Below, in pieces: positions 1 to 6,387 of a stretch of 11,973 nucleotides of DNA. Position numbers and translations under genes: made by a program. Source of the DNA: Bacteroidota bacterium (GTDB taxonomy: Bacteria > Bacteroidota > Bacteroidia > Chitinophagales > Chitinophagaceae); assembly GCA_023423015.1 (NCBI GenBank), contig JAFAGE010000225.1, positions 1 to 11,973 of the forward strand, given 5' to 3'. Position 1 is the first letter of the stretch. The number at the start of each line of letters is the position of its first letter. The notes under the pieces were generated by a model that saw only the letters and a program-made list of their open reading frames with translations, had not been told where the DNA came from and did not search any database.

Positions 1-187
1 GTCCCTTGATACTCCATGTATCTGTCCACACGAAAAAGGATTCGATGCGCAACAAGGCCGCCATCGCTTTTGTGAGCATCCAGCAAACCATTAAGTCGAT
101 AAGCCAGGCAAGCAGGCGGCGCGAGAAAGGAGCTATTTCAAACTCCACTTCGATGTTGAAGCCTGTGTCTAACTTTACCGATACCAT
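1..187 (-). CDS. RDD family membrane protein, N-terminal fragment
   Basis: Only the first 62 residues are in the window; the gene runs off the left edge. The reading frame is open from an ATG at 187 down to position 1. The fragment begins with a short polar stretch, then IAPFSRRLLAWLIDLMV (residues 18-34), which has the Arg pair (R23, R24) and Asp (D31) spacing at the start of the first membrane helix that gives the RDD family its name. A hydrophobic helix covers roughly residues 27-46. RDD proteins are small polytopic inner-membrane proteins; some are linked to ion transport, but the role of this one is unknown. The gene is divergent from the SpoIIM/MoxR cluster, and such a neighbour is recurrent for MoxR clusters, so a shared function is plausible by context only. 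No clear Shine-Dalgarno sequence precedes the start. Confidence 0.8.
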   Translation of the reverse strand, partial: MVSVKLDTGFNIEVEFEIAPFSRRLLAWLIDLMVCWMLTKAMAALLRIESFFVWTDTWSIKG

Positions 188-258
188 AGGACGTTAAAGG
201 TATTACTATTATATTTAGATGGCAATGTGCGGCAGTTGTTTACCAAACCATGCTATGA
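188..258. promoter_or_regulatory. Divergent intergenic region between RDD gene and MoxR cluster
   Basis: This 71-base AT-rich gap is the only non-coding DNA between the two divergent transcription units, so promoters for both should lie in or near it. On the minus strand a Bacteroidota-like promoter can be read (separate entry). On the plus strand TATATTTA at 210-217 differs by one base from TAnnTTTG, but no TTG lies at a suitable distance upstream, so the promoter of the operon is not resolved. Confidence 0.45.
195..225 (-). promoter_or_regulatory. Candidate sigma-A-type promoter for the RDD gene
   Basis: On the minus strand a TTG (225-223) is followed after 20 bases by TACCTTTA (202-195). 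The known Bacteroidota primary promoter has a TTG-type -33 box and a TAnnTTTG -7 box about 20 bases apart; this -7 box matches except at its last base. Transcription would begin around 188-191, almost at the ATG at 187, so the message would have little or no leader. This is inferred from motif fit only. Confidence 0.35.
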
Positions 259-1236
259 ATGCGCGAAGGATTATTTATCCGGAAGAATATTGAGAAGTGG
301 AAAGGGTACCAATACGGGAAGTCTACTGATCCCGACGAGATGGCGCATGAGTTTACCGAACTCGTCAATGACCTTGGCTATGCACGCACGTTTTATCCTC
401 AAAGTAAGGTGACGCAATACCTGAATGGTCTTGCTTCGAAAATATATCTCGGCATCTACCGGAATAAACGTGAAGAAAGATCGCGCCTCGTCACTTTCTG
501 GACCGCCGAACTGCCACTTGTAGTGCGTAAGTATCACCGCGAATTGCTTTATTCATTCCTCATCTTTACCACTTTCGCGATGATGGCGGCATTTTCGACC
601 GCCCAGGATCAGCAATTTGTCCGGGGAATTCTCGGTGATGCGTATGTAGAGATGACGGAAGACAATATTGCAAAGGGCGATCCCTTTGGTGTGTACAAGA
701 GCACCGACCGGCTAACAATGTTTCTCACCATTGCACTCAATAATATTAAAGTGTCTTTCATGGTGTTCATCGGTGGTTTTCTTGCGTCGTTGGGAACCAT
801 CTGGCTATTGTTTAACAATGGCATGATGCTCGGTGCGTTCCAGACTTTCTTCTTCCTGAAAGATCTCGGCTGGCAATCTCTGCTTGTAGTGTGGATTCAT
901 GGAACGTTGGAAATTTCAGCAATCATCATAGCAGGAGGGGCCGGGTTCATTCTTGGCAACAGCATGTTGTTCCCGAAAACCTATAAGAGACTGGATTCTA
1001 TGAAGCGGGGTGCACGCGATGGCATGAAACTGATGATCGGATTGGTTCCTGTTTTTATCGCTGCTGCTTTTCTCGAGGGATTTATAACCCGCTATTCTAC
1101 CATGCCTCGCGCATTAAGCATATCTATACTGGTCGCTTCGCTCCTGTTCATCATCTGGTATTTTGTAGTGTATCCTATCCGGCTGCAGCAAAAAATGAAT
1201 CGCAAGGCAGCCATTGAAGAAAATGTGGAGCGATGA
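259..1236 (+). CDS. SpoIIM-like (DUF95) multi-pass membrane protein
   Basis: This 325-residue inner-membrane protein belongs to the 'stage II sporulation protein M' superfamily. The ATG at 259 gives MREGLFIRKNIEKWKGY, the conserved opening of Bacteroidota members. A cytoplasmic-looking N-terminal region of about 95 residues is followed by hydrophobic segments near residues 97-114, 167-187, 208-232, 257-275 and 285-305. The family hallmark is visible as IHGTLEISAIIIAGGAGF (213-230), with His214, Gly215 and Glu218 at the edge of a helix, and a second acidic residue, Glu273, in FLEGFIT. In Bacillus SpoIIM takes part in the DMP engulfment complex; this organism group does not sporulate, so the name marks homology only. 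It is the first gene of the MoxR cluster, and its TGA stop overlaps the next ATG by four bases (ATGA), which suggests translational coupling. The biochemical role is unknown. Confidence 0.88.
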   Translation: MREGLFIRKNIEKWKGYQYGKSTDPDEMAHEFTELVNDLGYARTFYPQSKVTQYLNGLASKIYLGIYRNKREERSRLVTFWTAELPLVVRKYHRELLYSFLIFTTFAMMAAFSTAQDQQFVRGILGDAYVEMTEDNIAKGDPFGVYKSTDRLTMFLTIALNNIKVSFMVFIGGFLASLGTIWLLFNNGMMLGAFQTFFFLKDLGWQSLLVVWIHGTLEISAIIIAGGAGFILGNSMLFPKTYKRLDSMKRGARDGMKLMIGLVPVFIAAAFLEGFITRYSTMPRALSISILVASLLFIIWYFVVYPIRLQQKMNRKAAIEENVER

Positions 1237-2021
1237 AGAATCTGAAGAATCAGGTAACAGCTATCTTATTTTTTACTATCGCTGCGTGCTTCGCAGGCGA
1301 AAAGACCTGTGCGCAGGATACGGTAACCGAAGTAGTCGGGGATACCGTGTCGGTTCGCATTGAAGGGGATTCAATAGTTTACCGAAAACGTATAAAGGAG
1401 TTTGGGCGCGCAGGTGCTTCGGCAACAACGTTGCGTTCGGTGCCGGATTCATTAGTGGAGAAGATGAAGTCTGACAGGGAATTTTTATACGCCAACGATC
1501 CGAATTTCTGGAAGAAGGAACCGCCTCCAGATCCGGGGCCTCTTTTTAAATTAATTGACTGGATGTCGAAGAGCGCATTGATGCGCTGGATTCTGTACCT
1601 GTTCCTCGGTGCTGTGATCATATTCGCATTGTACCAGATCATGGTAGTGAACGATTTCTTCATTTTCTCACGAAAGAAAAAAGGTGGTGATGGGTCGGAA
1701 GACATTCCACCGGAAGAACTTGCATCACGCAACCTCGACGACATGCTGAACCGGGCAATGGCAGCCGGAGACTACCGCCTTGCAACGCGCCTGTTGTATT
1801 TCAAAACGCTGCAGTTTCTGCATAGCAGAAACATCATTCAATTGAATGCAAAGTCGACCAACCAGGATTATATCAGGCAAACACAAAAAACAAATCGCGG
1901 CAATCACTTCAGGCAATTGACCCGCATCTATGAATACGCCTGGTATGGTGAATACGCAGTGAGTGAACAGCAGTTTGAACAAATCCATAAAAACTTCAAC
2001 AGCTTTATTTCGGAAGAGTGA
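1233..2021 (+). CDS. DUF4129 domain protein, membrane anchored
   Basis: The protein has 262 residues. Residues 1-27 look like a signal peptide or N-terminal membrane helix (AILFFTIAACFA), with possible cleavage near CAQ-DT. A region of about 85 mostly polar residues follows, then a strong membrane helix at about 115-139 and a basic stretch RKKK (147-150). This puts residues 29-114 outside and the C-terminal part in the cytoplasm. Residues 168-259 match the DUF4129 pattern: a DYRLATRLLYFKTLQFL helix, and YEYAWYGEYAVSEQQFEQI near the end. DUF4129 also occurs at the C-terminus of bacterial transglutaminase-like membrane proteins and is frequent next to MoxR and DUF58 genes, but its function is not known. 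Both ends overlap the neighbours by four bases (ATGA before, GTGA after), so expression is probably coupled through all three genes. Confidence 0.85.
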   Translation: MKNLKNQVTAILFFTIAACFAGEKTCAQDTVTEVVGDTVSVRIEGDSIVYRKRIKEFGRAGASATTLRSVPDSLVEKMKSDREFLYANDPNFWKKEPPPDPGPLFKLIDWMSKSALMRWILYLFLGAVIIFALYQIMVVNDFFIFSRKKKGGDGSEDIPPEELASRNLDDMLNRAMAAGDYRLATRLLYFKTLQFLHSRNIIQLNAKSTNQDYIRQTQKTNRGNHFRQLTRIYEYAWYGEYAVSEQQFEQIHKNFNSFISEE

Positions 2022-3211
2022 AGACCAGGTTACGATATGGAATTTTTTGGGTAATGCTCGCTATCCTTTTCGCGGGTTGCAAAAGGGAAGTGAGTAAACT
2101 CGTTACGTTGTGGCGTAATGATAAGATTCCGTACGGCACATATTACGCATACCAGAACCTGGAGCATATTTTTAATAACGCATTGATTGAAACAACTAAC
2201 AAATCGCCGTATACACTTTACCAGCAGGAAGATTCTTCATCGGCATATATCGTAATGGCATACAGCGTTCTTCCCAGCGAACCTGAATTGAATGCCTTGA
2301 TCAATTATGCTATGACGGGAAATCATGTTTTTATTTCTGCATTGCGAATCGGGGAAAACCTCCTCGATAGTTTCAGGTTGTCTACTACTACGTTTCCACC
2401 GTACGTGATGCGGTCCGACTCCCTCACAGTAAAGATCACAGATTTCCGACGCAATCATTCGCTCACATATTCTTACCCGGGCTACTACCTCGCGAATTAT
2501 TTCACCGAGATGGATAGCAGCGTAACGCAGATATTAGGCAGGGATAGCGAAGGTAACGCCAATTTTGTGCGGCTTCGCTACCAGGGTGGAGGTTCAATTT
2601 ATCTTCATCTCGCCCCGGGAGCATTTACCAATTTCTTCCTTTTGCATAAAGGGAATAAGGAATACTACGACCGGGCAATGTCGGTGATACCCGAAAATGT
2701 TGACCATGTAATCTGGGACGATTATTTCCGGCATCATAGGAATGGAAAAAGCAACGCCGATCGGTCGGCTTTCTCTAAATTGGGTGCTTTCCTGAGCAAT
2801 GAAGTGCTTCGATGGGCGTTTTGGTTAACAGTGCTCCTTTTTGCAATTGTATATGCTGTTGAATCAAAACGAAAACAACGTGCAATCCCGGCTGTAAAAA
2901 AACTGAATAACAGCTCGCTCGATTTCGTGAAAACAGTAGGTCGTTTGTATTATCAGCAGAAAGATAATAAGAATCTCGCAGCAAAAATTTCGGCACACTT
3001 TCTCGGGTATGTGCGAAACAGGTATAATCTCGCAACTTCACAACTCGACAGTGCATTTGAGGAACGTCTTGCCTATAAGAGCGGACAACCTTTGAGTAAG
3101 GTTAAAGAAGTGATTGGTGAGGTTCGTTCGTTGGAGTTGATGTATGAAATGACAGACGAAGAATTGATAGCCTTTAACCATAAAATAGATACATTTATAA
3201 ACAAACAATAG
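2018..3211 (+). CDS. DUF4350 domain protein, membrane or lipid anchored
   Basis: The protein has 397 residues from a GTG start at 2018 that overlaps the previous stop (GTGA). The N-terminus is a short hydrophobic signal ending in LFAGC (Cys21). This could be a lipobox, although Phe at -3 is unusual, so it may instead be an uncleaved anchor. An extracytoplasmic region of about 240 residues follows, with KIPYGTYYAYQNLEHIF (36-52), typical of the DUF4350 fold, which resembles GATase-like or ABC-accessory domains. GGGSIYLHLAPGAFTNFFLL (190-209) is a well conserved segment. A membrane helix lies at 264-281, then basic residues and a cytoplasmic tail of about 115 residues containing DFVKTVGRLYYQQKDNKNLA (302-321). 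The topology, outside then helix then cytoplasmic tail, mirrors the DUF4129 neighbour, so both could transmit information to MoxR. That is inference; no enzymatic motif was recognised. Confidence 0.82.
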   Translation: MKTRLRYGIFWVMLAILFAGCKREVSKLVTLWRNDKIPYGTYYAYQNLEHIFNNALIETTNKSPYTLYQQEDSSSAYIVMAYSVLPSEPELNALINYAMTGNHVFISALRIGENLLDSFRLSTTTFPPYVMRSDSLTVKITDFRRNHSLTYSYPGYYLANYFTEMDSSVTQILGRDSEGNANFVRLRYQGGGSIYLHLAPGAFTNFFLLHKGNKEYYDRAMSVIPENVDHVIWDDYFRHHRNGKSNADRSAFSKLGAFLSNEVLRWAFWLTVLLFAIVYAVESKRKQRAIPAVKKLNNSSLDFVKTVGRLYYQQKDNKNLAAKISAHFLGYVRNRYNLATSQLDSAFEERLAYKSGQPLSKVKEVIGEVRSLELMYEMTDEELIAFNHKIDTFINKQ

Positions 3212-3212
3212 T

Positions 3213-4190
3213 ATGGAAGAAGCCATATTCGGCCAGCGAACGGATTTGAGCAGGTTGCAAATTTCCGTGCATACTTTGAAGCAGGAAATTGGAAAAGTGA
3301 TCGTTGGCCAGGAAAGAATGATCGAATTGCTCTTAGCGGCGATACTTGCCGACGGGCACGTACTCATCGAGGGTGTTCCCGGTGTTGCAAAAACGCTCAC
3401 CGCAAAATTGCTGAGTAAAAGTATTTCCGTTGGATTTTCACGCATTCAGTTTACGCCCGACCTGATGCCGAGTGATGTAATCGGCACGTCAATATATAAT
3501 CCGAAAGAAACAACATTTCAGTTTCGCCAGGGACCTATTTTCAGCAACATCGTTCTGATCGACGAAATCAATCGTGCACCTGCTAAAACTCAGGCAGCAT
3601 TATTTGAAGTGATGGAAGAAAGACAGATCACAGTTGATGGTAACACATATATGCTGCCGCCGCCCTTCATGGTTGTCGCAACACAGAACCCGGTGGAGCA
3701 GGAGGGAACCTACCATCTTCCTGAAGCACAACTTGACCGGTTTATCTTCAAGATCAAGGTCGACTACCCGAATGCCGAGGAAGAGTTCAGGATACTGCTG
3801 AACCATCACCAGGCTAAACAGGAATCTTTGATTGATGAAGTACACGCTGTGATCAGCGCGAGTGAAATTGAAGGCCTGAGAAACGATGTTAAACAGATTC
3901 ATATTGAAGACAAGTTGCTTTCGTTTATTGCTGCTATTGTTGGGAGTACGCGTGCACATAAATCGATTTACCTCGGCGCATCCCCGCGTGCTTCCATCGG
4001 AATCATGAACGGGGCGAAGGCATACGCTGCCATGCAGGGCAGAGACTTCGTAACGCCGGAAGACATCATATACATCGCCCCTCCCGTATTGCGGCACAGG
4101 ATTACGCTGAGCCCTGAAAAGGAAATGGAAGGCCTCGAAGCAGACGAAGTGATCAGCCAGCTGATCCAATCGCTCGAAGTGCCACGATAA
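3213..4190 (+). CDS. MoxR-family AAA+ ATPase
   Basis: This is a 325-residue cytoplasmic ATPase of normal length for the family. All key motifs are intact: Walker A GVPGVAKT (54-61), Walker B VLIDEIN (114-120), the sensor 1 region VATQNPVEQEGTYHLPEAQLDRF (155-177, motif listed only to locate it), and the sensor 2 segment GASPRAS (255-261). The C-terminal lid follows. MoxR proteins form hexameric rings and act as chaperones or maturases, usually with a von Willebrand A-type partner encoded beside them; here the partner is the DUF58 protein downstream. The ATG lies one base after the TAG of the DUF4350 gene with no visible Shine-Dalgarno sequence, consistent with coupling. The substrate is unknown; the membrane proteins of the cluster or an envelope complex are the natural candidates from context. 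Confidence 0.96.
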   Translation: MEEAIFGQRTDLSRLQISVHTLKQEIGKVIVGQERMIELLLAAILADGHVLIEGVPGVAKTLTAKLLSKSISVGFSRIQFTPDLMPSDVIGTSIYNPKETTFQFRQGPIFSNIVLIDEINRAPAKTQAALFEVMEERQITVDGNTYMLPPPFMVVATQNPVEQEGTYHLPEAQLDRFIFKIKVDYPNAEEEFRILLNHHQAKQESLIDEVHAVISASEIEGLRNDVKQIHIEDKLLSFIAAIVGSTRAHKSIYLGASPRASIGIMNGAKAYAAMQGRDFVTPEDIIYIAPPVLRHRITLSPEKEMEGLEADEVISQLIQSLEVPR

Positions 4191-4214
4191 TATGTACCAT
4201 CTCAAACCAGGCTT

Positions 4215-5561
4215 TTGAAATTTTTCAGCCGCTATATTTCATCGCTGTTTTTCAGTAAACGATTCTACTGGATCTTTGCAGTAATCATATGCCTGTTTAT
4301 AGTAGCTTATGCATCGCCCGTTCTCTTCCTGTTAGCACGTGTGATTACCATTTTCTTCCTGTTGTTGGTTTTACTCGATTACATAGTTCTTTTTTCAAAG
4401 AGGGATGCTGTCGTTACTCAACGAGTAGTGGGTGATCGTATGAGTAACGGTGATGAAAACAAAGTAGAGATTAAAATCAGTAATAAGTATCGGTTCCGTA
4501 TTGGAGCAAAGGTGATCGACGAACTGCCCGTGCAGTTCCAGAAAAGGGATTTTCTTATACGAACAGAGTTGATGCCTGCCGAATCCAGGTCGCTCTTCTA
4601 TTCTCTACGCCCGGTAGAACGGGGAGAATACCTGTTCCACGATTTGAATGTGTTTGTGCACACACGCCTGCACCTGGTGGTGAGGAGATATAAAGAGAAT
4701 GCCCCGGTTCGCGTGAAAGTTTATCCGTCATATCTGTCGTTGAAAAAGTTCGACCTTATTGCTTATTCGAATAACCTGTCTGAATCAGGACGAAAAAAGA
4801 TCAGGAAGATCGGGCAGAGCGTAGAGTTTGAACAGATCCGCGAATACGTGAGCGGCGACGATATCCGCACCATCAACTGGAAAGCAACTGCCCGAAAAGG
4901 CGGACACCTGATGGTGAACAATTACGTTGATGAAAGAAGTCAGCAGGTCTACTGTATCATCGATAAAGGCCGTGTTATGAAGATGCCTTTTGATGGCATG
5001 TCGCTGCTCGACTATGCGATCAATGCGACCCTCATATTATCGCGCGTAGCATTGTTACGGCAAGACAAAGCGGGAATAATAACATTCAACGAGAATGTGG
5101 GCCAGGTGTTGGCAGCAGATAGAAGGGTTGGGCAGATGAACAACATACTCGAACATCTGTATGACCAGCAAACAAAGTTTGGAGAAAGTGATTTTGAAAA
5201 GCTCTTTGCACTTGTTCGTATGAGGGTACCGCAACGGAGTTTCCTCATCCTGTTTACCAACTTTGAATCAATGAGCGGCCTCCAACGGCAGCTGCCTTAC
5301 ATACGAGCCATTGCCCGCAACCATTTAGTTCTGGTTGTATTTTTTGAAAACACGGGTTTGCGGCAACTCACCAGCGAACCTGTGACAGACATAGAATCGC
5401 TGTACATCAGGACTATCGCTGAAAAATTTGCTCACGAGAAAATGCTGATGGTGAAAGAGCTTCAGCAGCACGGCATCTTCACCATCCTGACTGCTCCTGA
5501 AAATCTCACCATTAATACAGTGAATAAATACCTGGAACTGAAGGCGCGGCAGGCACTTTAG
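4215..5561 (+). CDS. DUF58 domain protein (MoxR partner)
   Basis: The protein has 448 residues. A TTG at 4215 is the chosen start: there is an in-frame stop at 4188-4190, no ATG or GTG between, and the next ATG would remove the membrane helices; AGG lies at 4209-4211. Two hydrophobic helices cover about 17-33 and 35-60. After a beta-rich region, the DUF58 signature VEFEQIREYVSGDDIRTINW (203-222) and KATARKGGHLMV (223-234) are clear. The following vWA-like part begins VYCIIDKGRVM (245-255), where the usual DxSxS metal-site pattern is replaced by D-K-G-R. DUF58 proteins are encoded next to MoxR ATPases in many phyla and are thought to work with them, but no activity is established. The gene ends the cluster; its TAG stop is embedded in a heptamer repeat tail. 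Confidence 0.9.
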   Translation: MKFFSRYISSLFFSKRFYWIFAVIICLFIVAYASPVLFLLARVITIFFLLLVLLDYIVLFSKRDAVVTQRVVGDRMSNGDENKVEIKISNKYRFRIGAKVIDELPVQFQKRDFLIRTELMPAESRSLFYSLRPVERGEYLFHDLNVFVHTRLHLVVRRYKENAPVRVKVYPSYLSLKKFDLIAYSNNLSESGRKKIRKIGQSVEFEQIREYVSGDDIRTINWKATARKGGHLMVNNYVDERSQQVYCIIDKGRVMKMPFDGMSLLDYAINATLILSRVALLRQDKAGIITFNENVGQVLAADRRVGQMNNILEHLYDQQTKFGESDFEKLFALVRMRVPQRSFLILFTNFESMSGLQRQLPYIRAIARNHLVLVVFFENTGLRQLTSEPVTDIESLYIRTIAEKFAHEKMLMVKELQQHGIFTILTAPENLTINTVNKYLELKARQAL

Positions 5562-5588
5562 GTGAGCTGAAAGGTGAAAGGTGAAAGA
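5561..5588 (+). repeat. GGTGAAA heptamer array at the end of the DUF58 gene
   Basis: From the last base of the DUF58 stop codon the sequence reads GGTGAGC, then three units TGAAAGG, TGAAAGG, TGAAAGA. The period is exactly seven bases. The array fills most of the 37-base gap between the convergent DUF58 and truB stops. The same tail, in the same orientation relative to the stop codon, follows tamL at 6387-6344. A five-pair stem AGGTG/CACCT (5579-5583 with 5592-5596) is possible but has no T-run, so it is not called a terminator. Confidence 0.8.
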
Positions 5589-5598
5589 TGCCACCTGC

Positions 5599-6288
5599 CT
5601 AATCATGAGTATTGTCGTGTTGTATCTCCCTTTCAAATTTTTCTATACTCATCGCTTTATCAAGCGTGAATTCTCCAATGCGTGTGCGGCAAAGGCTGCT
5701 CAGGTAACCTCCGCAGCCAAGTTTCTGGCCAATGTCGTGAGCGAGACTTCGGATATACGTTCCAGTTGAACAAACAATTCGGAAGTCAAGATTTGGATAG
5801 TCAAGTTTTGTTTCGAAAAGGGAAACCGTTATCTGCCTGGCTTTTAATTCAACATCTTTTCCGCGGCGTGCAAGTTCATAGGCGCGTTTGCCCTCTGTTT
5901 TAATGGCTGAATATATCGGGGGCACCTGCATAATTTCTCCGGTGAATGTTGCTGCGGCGGCGTCCACATCTTGTTGAGTAAGGTGGCTGCCATCTTTGAA
6001 ATTTTCCGGTTCGCTTTCAAGGTCGTATGTAGGGGTTGTGGCGCCGAGTTTAATTGTTCCTGTATATTCTTTTTCACGAGCCATGTATTCGTTGATCTTT
6101 TTCGTGAATTTCCCGGTACACAAAATGAGTAGCCCTGTGGCTAAAGGATCAAGGGTGCCTGCATGTCCGATCTTTTTTATTCCGATTAGTCTCCGGATTT
6201 TACGCACCACATCAAACGACGTCCAGCGGTATGGTTTATCTATGAGAATAACACGTCCTTCTGCAAAGTTGTTAATCAATTCGTTCAT
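5599..6288 (-). CDS. truB: tRNA pseudouridine(55) synthase TruB
   Basis: TruB converts uridine 55 in the T-arm of most elongator tRNAs to pseudouridine and also acts as a tRNA-folding chaperone in the cytoplasm. The 229-residue protein has the catalytic motif GHAGTLDPLATG (41-52) with the nucleophile Asp47. It also has the N-terminal GRVILIDKPYRWTSFDVV (11-28), the YTGTIKLGATTPTYDLE segment, VPPIYSAIKTEGKRAYELAR with the conserved Tyr and Lys, and CSTGTYIRSLAHDIG near the end. It is on the short side for TruB because the C-terminal PUA-like extension is absent, as is common in Bacteroidota. The ATG at 6288 gives the expected N-terminus. The gene follows tamL on the same strand with a 97-base gap full of heptamer repeats, and converges on the MoxR operon. 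Confidence 0.96.
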   Translation of the reverse strand: MNELINNFAEGRVILIDKPYRWTSFDVVRKIRRLIGIKKIGHAGTLDPLATGLLILCTGKFTKKINEYMAREKEYTGTIKLGATTPTYDLESEPENFKDGSHLTQQDVDAAAATFTGEIMQVPPIYSAIKTEGKRAYELARRGKDVELKARQITVSLFETKLDYPNLDFRIVCSTGTYIRSLAHDIGQKLGCGGYLSSLCRTRIGEFTLDKAMSIEKFEREIQHDNTHD

Positions 6289-6307
6289 TCAACTATTATT
6301 AAATATC

Positions 6308-6328
6308 GGGCATAGGGCATAAGGCATA
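6308..6328 (+). repeat. GGGCATA heptamer array upstream of truB
   Basis: Three consecutive seven-base units GGGCATA, GGGCATA, AGGCATA are followed by GGGAGGC, a degenerate fourth. On the truB-coding (minus) strand the units read TATGCCC and would lie in the leader between tamL and truB, ending 19 bases before the truB start codon. They differ in sequence from the neighbouring GGTGAAA array but share its period. Confidence 0.75.
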
Positions 6329-6331
6329 GGG

Positions 6332-6346
6332 AGGCAAATATTGCCT
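6332..6346. other. Short perfect inverted repeat between two heptamer arrays
   Basis: AGGCAA-ATA-TTGCCT is a perfect six-base-pair stem with a three-base loop, sitting exactly between the GGGCATA and GGTGAAA arrays. In plus-strand RNA it can be extended by G-U pairs on both sides. There is no T-run on either strand, so a rho-independent terminator is unlikely. It could be an RNA processing site or a boundary of the repeat block. Confidence 0.45.
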
Positions 6347-6387
6347 TTCACCTTTCACCTTTCACTTCTCACCGTCACCGCTCACCT
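6344..6387 (-). repeat. GGTGAAA heptamer array at the end of tamL
   Basis: Read on the minus strand from the tamL stop codon, the units are AGGTGAG, CGGTGA, CGGTGAG, AAGTGAA, AGGTGAA, AGGTGAA and AGG, so the core GGTGA recurs at seven-base spacing with one unit a base short. The first unit includes the A and G of the TAG stop. The opening TTTAGGTGAGC and the later TGAAAGGTGAAAGGTGAAAG are identical to the DUF58 tail, so truB is flanked by inverted copies. Confidence 0.8.

Noticed and set aside
170..217. Plus-strand promoter using TAACTTTA (170-177) or TATATTTA (210-217)
   Set aside because: Neither has a TTG box at the required distance upstream, so the operon promoter is left unassigned.
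227..412. 61-codon plus-strand frame overlapping the SpoIIM gene start
   Set aside because: It lies out of frame inside a well-supported gene and its translation matches no family pattern.
259..1236. True sporulation function for the SpoIIM homologue
   Set aside because: The surrounding genes mark a non-sporulating Bacteroidota; the family name reflects homology only.
5996..6322. 108-codon frame opposite truB
   Set aside because: It is antisense to a complete TruB with catalytic motifs and has no recognisable features of its own.
6329..6349. Rho-independent terminator at the palindrome
   Set aside because: The core stem is six pairs with no T-run on either strand, and it lies between genes of the same direction.
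5561..6387. truB as a mobile cassette bounded by terminal inverted repeats
   Set aside because: There is no transposase or target duplication, truB is a core gene, and the flanks are simple tandem repeats.
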